Positions 9,084 to 21,300 of a stretch of DNA of 64,000 nt are shown piece after piece. Position 1 is the stretch's first letter; each line of letters opens with the position of its first letter. The notes under the pieces are model-generated. The model worked only from the letters and a program-made list of their open reading frames with translations. It searched no databases and was not told the DNA's origin. This DNA is from Antedon bifida. Its lineage: Eukaryota > Echinodermata > Crinoidea > Comatulida > Antedonidae. The position numbers were made by a program, and so were the translations under genes. The stretch covers positions 4,955,001 to 5,019,000 of the forward strand of contig OY727098.1 of NCBI GenBank assembly GCA_963402885.1, written 5' to 3'.

Positions 9084-12000
9084 AGGGCGTTGAGATTCGT
9101 TTTTATCAAATCAAACACCAATTTTGTTTAATAGAGAATGGCAAAATAGCTGCAAAATTATAACATTTATAAGAACGGCAATAGTTCTGTCATGTTTAGT
9201 TGTTCCATTTTGTAATTACTTAGAAAACAACGTGTTAGACATCCATGGAATCCAAAACAAAATACCCGCACGCAAACGTCGCAACACCGCGATTATTGAT
9301 GTTGGTAAAATCGATAAATATTGAACGCTTATCTCAAGCCGAACACTATAAATGAAGGCCATTGTTTGATTTTACAAAGACCCCCAATAAGAAACTGAAT
9401 TCCTTGTAAATAAAATCCCTTCTTTCCTCCCGTCCATTACCTAACCTGCTTATTCCGTAGACGTCCTTATTGTTGATGACTTAGTCCTGTGAGTTTCATC
9501 AATTTTCGGCAACCTTTATTATAGACACTTTTATTAATATTTATTTAGTAGTTATCCGAAAGGGTTATTGGAAATTGTCTTGTACTGTAACAGTTGCAAC
9601 ATGTGTATTTCAACTTTGAGTTCTCCAGCGACATTCCAACTCTTGGATGTAAGGAATTGAATCACAAAAAAATCATAAAAAGTTGTTTGTAGAAAAGAAG
9701 AGTTCAAGAATACCAACAAATAACTACTTTCAGATCAAGAAGATCCCAATTGGTAAGTTTTCAAACCTTATATTTTAGTTTACATATTGTTAATACCAAG
9801 ACAGTGCTTACTATGCATTGTATATCACTTTTTCAAAAATATATTCTGATACAATGATTCGTTATTTCGTAATTGTTGCTGTATATCAAGCTAATGCATA
9901 AAAAGAATTTTTATATTATTAATCGCACTCTTGTGTAATACAAGACCAGCCAATTCTGGCTTATGAGTGAATATATAAAATAACAATTAAAAAAAGACAC
10001 GGATAAAAAACATTAAAAAAAAAATAACTACTTTAAACACCAAGCCTCTTTGTATAATGTAAATAAATATGTTAAAAATTACTTGTTAAAAACAATGGAC
10101 TGGCCTAAGGAGAGCAATTGATAGGCAAAGTTGGCAAAAGTAGAACAGTTGCCATCACACATTAAACATTTTAATTTTTATAAATTTGTTAGATCTAATG
10201 AATGGGTCCTCACCTGACCTATTTTCAGTACCAATGACTTGCATGAACCAAGATCTACATACATAAATAGATTTTATATATGAGTTATAAACATGTTATG
10301 AAAGATAGACGTCTAAGCGATGCAAAAGCGTTTATTGTTCAATTGAACACCCATTCGTATCTTTACTATCAATTCTGTCTGTCTGTCTGTTTGTTCACCT
10401 TATTTATAAGCAAGCAATATGTTAGGTCTGAAACGGTTGGTATGAAAACACTACCTTAATTAGCAATGCCAATATTAATACACTATACACTAAACTTTTT
10501 ATGAGGACATATAAATGAGGAGGAATAAAACATTTTTTTTTTTTTTTTAAGATATGGAATGCTTTCTGGGGGGTTTGCATATTTTTCTATTATGAACGTG
10601 TAGCCACAGAAGATAGTATTGTGTTTTAATAGCTAATAAAATAATGTAATCTATTTGCATACAAAAACGTGACACAAAGACTACTTTTTTAATTCGATAC
10701 CACGTATACTTATACTAAATTAGAGGGCCAAAAAGCTGGGTCACTGTATAATTATTGTGAGAAACAACCATACAACCTAATCTTTAGAATAAAGATCATT
10801 GTGGCAATTTAGGTCTAACTTGTTTACTTCAACAACATAATTAGCAAAACAACTAGTAATCCGCTTACAGGCTAATTGACATTAAGAACGTACTTGTCGA
10901 TCAGTTTCCAATGGGACTCGACTCCTAAAGTAGCGCTTTATTGCTGCGGTTGTATTCAAAAGGCATGAAACATTGTTTTCGTCAAGCCTAACAGGTTTAC
11001 AGTATAGAAAAAGACAGATAGATATTCTGGTATTATAAGGAAGGAAGTGTTATTTGGAACAAAACATTTCCCGCGCTTATGGTACATCATGCAATCCAGG
11101 GTCGTTATTGTCTGATCAACTAAACATGTTATGGTAAACCTCATTAATTAAATGAATAAAATAATTCTTTAAAATGAACTTGCATAAACAAAACTAAATA
11201 GTACACTGTTAATTGTTTATATTTGAGTCGATTGTATTGCATGAAAGTGAATACAATGTTGTTTATAACATACTGTAATTACTAGCATTTATTTATTTAT
11301 ATCATTATTTTGTATTATACCAATTATAAATAATATTATGCTTGTTTTGACAGAAAGGACACAAGGACAGTTTACAATTTTGTGCTTGTAGGCTATTTGA
11401 GTTTACCTTGATTATTTAACATGTGGGTATTTTCCACATTCTTTGAGAATCGATATTCTGGAATACAATGATAATTAAGAGGTCGTTATGTGTATCAACA
11501 AAACACACACATTCTTACTATTCTATCATTGGTCTATGATGATAATCCATTCAACATTAACCTGGCCATACAAACTATAGTAGCTTATGTACCATTACTT
11601 GGACTACTTAGCAAAAATGTTTGAAACTGCCAACTTCATTTGTATATTTTATATAACAATCTCTAACTTATGGTCCTGACGTTTTTATTTTTATCAATTT
11701 TTTTTACAAATAGCTATATACCAACAGACCCTGCCTATTGATTTTTAGGAAATTGATATATTGGTCGCAAAAGCTTACTAAAATCTCGAGTTATCTGTAT
11801 CTTCAATATGGGTCGAAACATTAAATAGCACGCCCTCTGCCACCTTCTATTGTTGATCACTCCTTGTATCTTCCTCAGTTTCTGAGCGCTCAATCTATTT
11901 AATTGTTATTTTTCAATTCTTGTTTATTTTTTTTTGTGTTTTATGTTTTTCAAAAATGCTCCTAATCTTTTAAAATGCGCGTATTTCTATATTCTCATCC

Positions 12001-13020
12001 GATAGATCATAATAGGAACACATTGAACTTATTTATTCTCAATGGCTTAATGTTTTAGTGGGTACACAGTAACCAACAAAAAAATAATCATCAACAATTA
12101 TTAACACAGATTTTAAAAATTTAATTTTTCTCTCTATTTTTTATTCTTAATAATTGGAGCAAGTGTGAATTAATGGGCAGTTATACTGTAGTGTTTCAAC
12201 ATACCAACAAAATGATAATCATCGAAAATTATTGAAACACAGATTGCATATTTCCCAAATGAGTCAGTCATTGTAAAGGAGTTGATTGACAAATTAATAG
12301 ATCAGATTGACATATCTATTGACAATGTAACTATCATTTTAATAGTAATGTTAAACTATTGCAATATTGTGTTGAACGTCCATTAACAATCATTTTCTAT
12401 CACAGATGTTAGCGTTCAATAATCATTTACAAAACAGGTGTATAATGCGAACCGCGATTATCGTACAATTGAAAGTATTTAAGAAATAAGCCGAGAAATA
12501 TGTACCTCCAATTTCAAATATCAATTTTTCCCAGAGTGGAGGGCAATATGTTATTATTATGTTCATGTATTAATACCAGAAACTTGACATACGTTTGATG
12601 GTAATCAGTGCGTTAAAATTGATTTCGAAGGTATATGTTATTGTTATTGATAAATATTAAAGGGATTCGATAATACAAGGTTGAAGTCAATACTAACCTT
12701 ATGATTAGTTATGATTGGGTTTTGTCTGTTTGTGATTAAACTATAATTTTAGCGATCATAGACGTGCTCGATTGATGCACATTTTGACATTTTTATCAAC
12801 TACATATTTGATTTATATTAAGATAACATTATATTCATGCATTTGATTGGTAGTTTGCAGAAATGAAACGTTTCATTCTCGATCTTTAAAATTACATCAA
12901 GGGGTCAGAAGTTTATTCGCTGGATCGGTTTGGCCTACTGAATGTTGGTAGTGTTATCAATGAGATCAGCTTTGTAACATGGGGTTATTTTTAGTAAAAG
13001 ATAATCAATAAAGATCGCAA
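9084..13020. other. Intergenic, AT-rich, nothing recognised
   Basis: No exon with coding character and splice sites was found. The ORF at 9124-9324 opens at TTG and lacks any ATG, so it is not called. Short homopolymer runs only (about 10531-10548). Confidence 0.5.
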
Positions 13021-13023
13021 TAT

Positions 13024-13221
13024 ATGGCTGTTATCGTGTATTTCATTTTGTGTAATCACCTTATGTACGCTGTTGTAGCAGGTTGTTTGTGCTCCGTGCT
13101 GACGGACAGTGAGAACATGGGGTGTTATCTTGAGGCGGTGATGTCCAAATTAACATCAACAGCCGCTGAAGCACAACCAGATGTTGATAAACAAAATTGC
13201 TTCATAAAAAATACAAAATAA
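13024..13221 (+). CDS. Doubtful small ORF with signal-peptide-like start, 65 residues
   Basis: Starts at ATG 13024. The first about 22 residues are hydrophobic (VIVYFILCNH, MYAVVAG) and resemble a signal peptide. The rest is polar with cysteines and a stretch of coding-like composition (CYLEAVMSKLTSTAAEAQ). Base composition over 13080-13190 is visibly richer in G and C than its surroundings. A TTGTAGCAG acceptor-like site at 13080 also leaves open a small exon of an unseen gene. I recognise no family. It may equally be chance. Confidence 0.25.
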   Translation: MAVIVYFILCNHLMYAVVAGCLCSVLTDSENMGCYLEAVMSKLTSTAAEAQPDVDKQNCFIKNTK

Positions 13222-13737
13222 TACAGTCAATAATTGCTAAGTCATAAAGGATAATAAATTCTTTCTAATGCGTGAGAATATGTATTGCCAGTTACAAGCT
13301 TGCACATCATCACCCAATGTCTGAAGCACTTTTTAGGGTGATGTGCCAACATCGGAATTTTATAGTAAAGATGGAATTTAAATACCTCATTGACATTGCT
13401 ATATGATTAGATCACATATTTTACTAAATCTATACATGTTGATGATTTTATTTTACATACTAAAATACATGTAGTAAAACACTCCCCAGTGTTCTAATAC
13501 CATTGTTTTTCATACCAATTATTGTGTAGAAGAGAATATTTTTATGTAGGCCTATATACGAACTTGTTTAAAATATGTTTACCACATTGTTAACTGAAAA
13601 CAGGGATTTAACAATCAGAAATCTAAATTTTAAAAAGTTCGGCTTTAAATTTGAATAATGAGTCAAATCTGATCTGATAAAATCTAAAATTAGCAAATTT
13701 CAATCCAAAATCATAATAAAGAAAGGATGTCACTTTT

Positions 13738-13793
13738 ATTACATAATATTTATTACATAATATTTATTACATAATATTTATTACATAATATTT
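13738..13793 (+). repeat. Four perfect tandem copies of a 14-bp unit
   Basis: ATTACATAATATTT is repeated four times without change (13738-13751, 13752-13765, 13766-13779, 13780-13793). Perfect identity suggests recent slippage. Confidence 0.95.
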
Positions 13794-16300
13794 TGTTGAC
13801 ATCTTAAAAATAATATACAAATTTTAGTACTTTGCAATGTTTTTGTAAAGTTAGCATAAACAAATTACACGTTCTAAACAGTGTATAAACAAATAAAACG
13901 TCTTCATAATGCAATATAGTGACCTTTTTACCTTCACCATAATCTGATATACGTCTCTACTCAGGAATTTTCTTCAATTAATGTCAATCACTTTTTTTTA
14001 CAATATTAGTGTGCATCATTGTACATTGAGTACATCACCTCGAAACATTGTATACGAGATTAATTTGCTTCGGATACACTAATGAGAGCGAATCGATTGA
14101 TTAGTAATCAGCACATGGAATACTAACTATATGACATGACCGGGTCCAGAAGAAAGCCTCTTGTATGTGTTAAATGAAAAGGTTCCTTTCAGAGAAAATC
14201 GTTGTATTGTAAACCGATTGATGATCAGAATTTGCTCTGAAAAGTTGAAACTGAACTGCGACAAGACATTTCATGAAAATCGTTTATAGTTTTATAAACT
14301 GATCCTGAAAAGACGTTGTACGCATGATACCACATTAGCCTGCAATGTTCGTTCTTTCTGAAAGATAAATTTTATTTTTTGTAAATAATGTATCCGGTAC
14401 CATGTATGTTTAAATTCTGACAATAGTTACGGTATTTGACAACAGTATTGGAATACAATATTCAAGGTAGGCTAAACTCATATATCACATTTCCCCCATC
14501 TTAATTTTAATTTTGAAAAGTTATTATATACTTTAGTAGGCTTAGATTGTTAATATTTTTATCTTAATTTATGACATATCAGGGTGCTTAATTGTTTGCA
14601 TGGTAAGCTACAGAAAGAAATATGACCTATTATGTTATCATGGTTCCGACTAGGACGCAACGAAAGGACGTACACAGCAATAGAGGCCTAATAAAATTGG
14701 TATAGCAAGCGATTCACTTTAAGCAATTTATTTCACTGTTATCGCAATCTCATTGTATAATGCAACAGCGAATTGATGATGAGGCAAGCAGGACAGCCAA
14801 TGTTTTTTAGGATAGCGTCTTTGTTACGAATTTAACATTATGGAATCATTAAATAAATATAAGTGATTTACGTACGTACTAATATTTGACGATGTTGGCG
14901 TTTCATATTAATTCTACTTAGTCGCGATACAGGTGATTTTGCAGGTGATAAACTTAAGTCAACCACCTGGATGCACAGATGCCTAATTAGATCTCACCTA
15001 CTTTGGCTATGGTATCGATAACGCTAGATAATACGACCTCCGCCGAGTCGGAGACGGGAAGTTAAACATCTGACCTATTCCTTAACGAAGGTCGCGAGAA
15101 ATATGTTTTTTAAAGCAACTAGCGTGATGTCGGTAAACTTCTTGTATTTTCTAGTAATTTAACATCAATAGATAGGCGTTCTATGACCTTGTGAAATAAT
15201 GTAAATTTAACCAAAAATATGATTACTTTGAATTAAAGTGTCTACGTGCAAATTAGTTGCGTGTGCGTGTGGGCACAATAACTCTCAACTCTTAATTAAC
15301 ATAAATTTATAGACCCACCCGAATCTAAATGTTATAAAAAAAACTGGTTACTTGAAAGTGTTTTCTTTAAATATTTCCTGTTTCAATTTTACAAAAGTTA
15401 AATTAACTATCGTATACTCCTACCTAATAGATAGATTTTGAACTTTAAATAATAATAGGCCCTAGTATATTTATATAATAATTATATATTTTTGAAAGAA
15501 CAAACTAATAAGCAAAATCGAAATAAAATCCATAACATACTTAATTTAAAAAATGAAATGTTATTGATTTCAATAAAACTTTTAGATTCAATATTTATGA
15601 AATCGTTATTTGCTCAGTGATTTAATATTATTGTTTATTATTACCAATAAATGTTTAAAATAAATTTGAATTAACTTGATTAGAAAATGGCGTTGTTTTA
15701 AAACTAGAATTAAATACATTGCATTGTTAACTCTTTGGAATGTTGTTTTCTAAGCGGTAGTTTTTCTAATCTTTCCAATTACCATCGTGTTATTATAGTT
15801 GTTATAATCAAATTTACGCAAAAACAATGTAAACGGTATAAAAACGTCTTGTTTATGCAGTAATAAGGCTACCCTACAAAAGATTCTAGCTATAATTAGA
15901 AAATTCTTGTGTTAAAACGTAATCAGCGGGATGGCCCATGCCGAGAACCTCTACGAACATATTAAATACGTTGTTGTTTCAGAGAAGGTTCCACGACTCC
16001 TACTAGGTTTTTATAAATTTTGAGAAGAGCCAGGCTAAACACATTTCCATTGTTTTAATTTGATCAGGACCTATCGAATAGAAATCGCAGCTTATATGAT
16101 ATGAACGGGCCAATAAACATTGATGCTTAACTTGTTCTTAACTAGAAGCTGGGATAATGGTTTAAAACTATCCGAATCTTATTATAAGTTATAACACGAT
16201 CTAGGCTCTAATCTATTTGATTTCAAGAAGAATTTTATCTCATCAACTCATCGTTGACTTACAGGATTGTAAGATTGCCTTGATTGATTATAGAAAGTTT
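13794..16300. other. Intergenic; one GC-richer patch near 14925-15110
   Basis: No gene recognised. The patch at 14925-15110 is listed separately as a possible regulatory element. The rest is AT-rich with no repeat I can define. Confidence 0.5.
14930..15050. promoter_or_regulatory. Possible enhancer: three CAGGTG E-boxes with homeobox and GATA words
   Basis: CAGGTG at 14930-14935 and 14942-14947, and CACCTG at 14964-14969, fall within 40 bp. They are followed by CCTAATTAG (homeobox-type), a further CACCT at 14995-14999, TATCGATAAC and TAGATAATA. The patch is less AT-rich than its flanks. It lies in the 26-kb gap between two divergently transcribed genes, upstream of the NDNF orthologue. Function is inference from motif clustering. 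Confidence 0.3.
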
Positions 16301-16301
16301 T

Positions 16302-18311
16302 TTTCAGATTGCTTTCATCTTAATGTTGCTTCCCTTCTCCTTTTTTAGATTGCTTTCATCTTAATGTTGCTTCTCTGCTCCTTTTTTTTTTTTATTGCTT
16401 TCATCTTAATGTTGCTTCTCTCTTCCTTTTTTAGATTGCTTTCATCTTAATGTTGCTTCTCTTCTTCGTTTTTAGATTGCTTTAATCTTATAATGTTGTT
16501 TCTCTCTTTCTTTTTTTATATTGCTTTCATTTTAATGTTGCTCCTCTCTTCCTTTTTTAGATTGCTTTTATCTTAATGTTGCTTCTCTCTTCCTTTTTTA
16601 GATTGCTTTCATCTTAATGTTGCTTCTCTCTTCCTTTTTTTTATTGCTTTCATCTTAATGTTGCTTCTCTCTTCCTTTTTTAGATTGCTTTCATCTTAAT
16701 GTTGCTCCTCTCTTCCTTTTTTAGATTGCTTTCATCTTAATGTTGCTTCTCTCTTCCTTTTTTAGATTGCTTTCATCTTAATGTTGCTCCTCTCTTCCCT
16801 TTTTAGATTGCTTTCATCTTAATGTTGCTCCTCTCTTTCTTTTTTATATTGCTTTCATCTTAATGTTGCTCTTCTCTTCCTTTTTTAGATTGCTTTCATC
16901 TTAATGTTGCTCCTCTCTTCCTTTTTTATATTGCTTTCATCTTAATGTTGCTCCTCTCTTCCTTTTTTAGATTGTTTTCATCTTAATGTTGCTTCTCTCT
17001 TCCTTTTTTAGATTGCTTTCATCTTAATGTTGCTCCTCTCCTCCTTTTTTAGATTGATTTCATCTTAATGTTGCTTCTCTCTTCCTTTTTTAGATTGCTT
17101 TCATCTTAATGTTGCTCCTCTCTTCTTTTTTTAGATTGCTTTATCTTAATGTTGCTTCTCTCCTCCTTTTTCAGATTGCTTTCATCTTAATGTTGCTTGA
17201 CTCTTTAAATTTCTTTCATCTTAATGTTGCTTCACTCTTCCTTTTTTAGATTTCTTTCATCTTAATGTTGCTTCTTTCTTCCTTTTATAGATTTCTTTCA
17301 TTTTAATGTTGCTTCTCTCTTCCTTTTTTAGATTGCTTACATCTTAATGTTGCTTCTCTCTTTCTATTTTATATTTCTTTCATCTTAATGTTGCTTCTCT
17401 CTTCCTTTTTTAGATTGCTTTCATCTTAATGTTGCTTCTCTCTTCCTTTTTTAGATTGCTTTCATCTTAATGTTGCTTCTCTCTTCCTATTTTATATTTC
17501 TTTCATCTTAATGTTGCTTCTTTCTTCCTTTTTTAGATTGCTTTCATCTTAATGTTGCTACTCTCTTCCTTTTTTAGATTGCTTACATCTTAATGTTGCT
17601 TCTCTCTTCCTTTTTTAGATTGCTTTCATCTTAATGTTGCTTCTCTCTTCCTTTTTTACATTTCTTTCATCTTAATGTTGCTTCTTTCTTCCTTTTTTAG
17701 ATTGCTTTCATCTTAATGTTGCTTCTTTTTTCCTTTTTTAGATTGCTTACATCTTAATGTTGCTTCTCTCTTCCTTTTTTAGATTGCTCTCATCTTAATG
17801 TTGCTCCTCTCTTTCTTTTTTAGATTGCTTACATCCTAATGTTGCTTCTCTTTACCTTTTTTAGATTGCTTTCATCTTAATGTTGCTTCTCTCTTCCTTT
17901 TTTAGATTGCTTACATCTAAATGTTGCTTCTCTCTTCCTTTTTTAGATTGCTTTCATCTTAATGTTGCTTCTCTCTTCCTTTTTTATATTTCTTTCATCT
18001 TAATTTTGCTTCTTTCTTCCTTTTTTAGATTGCTTTCATCTTAATGTTGCTTCTCTTTTCCTTTTTTAGATTGCTTACATCTTAATGTTGCTTCTCTCTT
18101 CCTTTTTTAGATTGCTTTCATCTTAATGTTGCTTCTCTCTTCCTATTTTATATTTCCTTCATCTTAATGTTGCTTCTTTCTTCCATTTTTAGATTGCTTT
18201 CATCTTAATGTTGCTTCTCTCTTCCTTTGTTAGATTGCTTTCATCTTAATTGCTCCTCTCCTCCTTTTTCAGATTGCTTTCATCTTAATGTTGCTTCTCT
18301 CTTCCTTATTT
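16302..18311 (+). repeat. 41-bp satellite array, about 49 units, with higher-order structure
   Basis: The unit is ATTGCTTTCATCTTAATG, TTGCTTCTCTC, TTCCTTTTTTAG (41 bp), reiterated head to tail over about 2 kb. Unit length is not a multiple of three, so it does not encode a protein repeat. In about 16680-17170 units tend to alternate between GCTTCTCTC and GCTCCTCTC. From about 17330 onward units follow a four-step cycle: N (GATTGCTTTCATC), K (GATTGCTTACATC), N, F (ATATTTCTTTCATC with TTTCTTCC). Edges are sharp: 16302-16308 on the left, a partial unit on the right. No target duplication seen. Confidence 0.97.
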
Positions 18312-21300
18312 CTTTCAGTAACTAGTTATAAATACACTAAATAGATTTAATATGAGGAAAATTTCAAAAACATAGTACTTGGAACTGGAAATACATATGT
18401 ATGATCACGTGTTTTCTATTAGTTTGCTATGTATATACAAAGTAGTATTAAAACAACTAAATAAATGGAAGTATGCCTCACTTCATCATTTCTTTATAAC
18501 TGAAAAAAATATGAGAAAAGACATAGCATCTATGTTATAAATAATAACTATGTATATTCATGAAAATTGCTTGTAAAAAAACAAAACAACAAAAAAACGA
18601 AACTTATTAGTTACCTAAACAACTGTATAAATAAAAATGTAAACTAATAAATATCATTTTAATGTATGTGCAATATTTGTATACAGTACTATGAAAAAAG
18701 CATTGTTTGTGTGCTGCCTTAAATTGATAACTTGATCTATAATATTATTTTATTGTATTATATAATAATGAATTACAGTATTGTAAATCAAAATAATTAT
18801 ATGCATACATTAACGAATGAATATAAATGGGAGAGACCCATAAAAGATAAAAAAAAAAATAGTTATAAATTGTATACATTTATCTGTAAGAATATTGTTT
18901 TTATTATTTTATTTCGCTGCGTTTAAATAATTTACAATTATCCACCATAGTAGAAAAGTTAAAAATGAGTTCAAGATCATTTTCCTTGTTGTAACTTTTG
19001 GAATTGTCTACACCTTGATACGTTCGTATTCCGATTACGTATTCCCGGCAAGGAACTATTTAAAATGTCACGTCTCTTTAGTTGGCTATGTCATTTAAAT
19101 TAAGACTCTATTATTTTTAATCTAAAGGCAAACTTGCCAAAAAATATTTTTTCAGGAAAAAACCACACACGATCTATTATTATTAATTTAGGCCCTATGA
19201 AGATTATGAAGTGTTTTTTAAAAATCACATTCACAAATAAGTGCATTAAATTAGCTTATTATTTTAAATAATGGATGTGGCATTAGTGGACTCTGGGTGA
19301 CAATGTAATATATAGTAGGCCTAATAGTAATTCATTTATGGTAATTGTGGATAAAAATTGAAAGGTTTAGTTTTTAGCAACCGTACTTTATTCAGCCTTT
19401 TAAAAGGTGTCTTACTATGAACTTGGATGTGAACATCTATGAATGATGCAATGCGTTATACACAGATATCCAAGTCGTCCACGATACATAAATACATTCG
19501 CGTTACACGTAGGAGGCCTACACATTTATTTAGCAATTGATGACATTTTTTTTCGTACTGGACATACACTTAGTTCTTTGTCACGTGTTATCACATTTGA
19601 GATCTCTATTGTTCTGTGCCACCATTTATTTACTGGTGGAGCGTATTTTGCACAGGTCTGTCCTTGGGTGTCCCCATTTGAACTCGCACACGCAGACAAA
19701 AACAAATACTGCCCGTTGCGAAGTAGTTAGTTGAAGAGCTATGGGCCTAGGGCAGATATTTGATGAGATCCCCTTTCGTGATGCCTTGTTTGGGGTAGCC
19801 CATTTGATAGTCATTCAAATTGCACCTGACAGGCCAAAGGGTCGTTAGTAAATTTTTCCTGTGTCATTTTTGGCACTCGCAAACTGTCTGACCTTAAACC
19901 TGTGAGAGAAGGTAGAGCATAGGAGTGAACGTGTTGAACGGTATCTCGAGACCAGGTGGGCGTGAGAACAATTTGATTTCAACAAGCAGCTCAAACCAAG
20001 TACAACCCCTTGTTCCATAAAACGGGTGTTCATTTATACTATATAAATATTTTAAACGCACCGAATATCCTCGTTCTATTCTATCGATTTAACACGATGA
20101 ATTCGTGGCTAATGGGGACATGTTGATGGAATCCGAAATAAGAAAGACGACACCTGTATGAGAATATGAGTATTTTATTAATAGTCGTCGAAAATCTGGT
20201 ACGTATGGATTGAATCTTAGCACATATTCGAGAAATCCATTGACTAAAAACTGTAACACGCGCTTTTAAGGTATAGTGTGTATACGATAGCTATAATATT
20301 GAAATCGATAATTTAAAAGCCACTATATTAATTATCATCAGGGATTCCCAGGCACTTAATTGTACAAGATGAGTCAGGCAGCATAGAGCGCTGACCGGAA
20401 GGACAATTCTGACCGATTGACTCTAAAAACGTCTCATGTCAGTGAACTATTTGCTACAATTAGCTGTTAACAGACGCATAATTTTTAGTGTAACGCGTCA
20501 CACAATCCCTGTCGATAGATCGTCTGCAAGTACTTTCGGCGCTCGACTTACTCACACCATTTAAACACTCTTTAACTTGAACCTATAAACTTTGAATAAT
20601 GCTACATCATTCTAAATAGGTTTCAAGAAACTCCATTTCAATGGATTTCAGGAAGAATTAAAACGCTCAAAAAATAATCTTTTTTTTATTAAACAAAAAA
20701 AATAAACCACAAAATTATGGTTACAAACTGTAGTTATAGGCCAAAATCATTTCTATAATCCAGTACCTTTATACACTTCATACAAATCAAGTATCAGTCA
20801 ATTGTGTTAAAACTTTCCGCGTTTTAGCATCAAAATGTTCCAATGTTGGCCTACGCTTTTTTTATAAAATAACTATTTTTATCAACCGTTTTGTAATAGT
20901 TGTTGGTTGTTTTTACCTTTTCATGTAAACAATCTTCATGTTTCCAAATTCATTTTGTTCTTATAACTGAGTATATAGATTGTGTAAAAATGTTCGTGAA
21001 ATAAGCAATTAACTTTCTCTACTGAACGTTGAAAGTAAATGTTTGTGTATATATTTGAAAGACGGATTTGATCATCTTAGGTAGAATTTATTCTTAGTAA
21101 TCAATATTTTTAAGAGTCTTATGCACGTTCATTGAAGACAAATTTCCTTTAGAAAATTAATATATTTGTATTGTTTCTCTCTCATGAGATCATTGATTAA
21201 ATGATATTGTTATTACAACGTGTATACATAAATAACAAAGAAGAGATTTACAACTTGAACTTAATTGTGCTTACTTAAGTAATATGGAGTATGTCGTTAT

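Noticed and set aside
9124-9324. ORF with a hydrophobic stretch and a basic RKRR site, like a peptide precursor
   Set aside because: It opens at TTG, contains no ATG, and begins just beyond a MITE. No support as a gene.
16302-18311. CRISPR-like array
   Set aside because: The array has no unique spacers; it is a direct 41-bp satellite in animal DNA.
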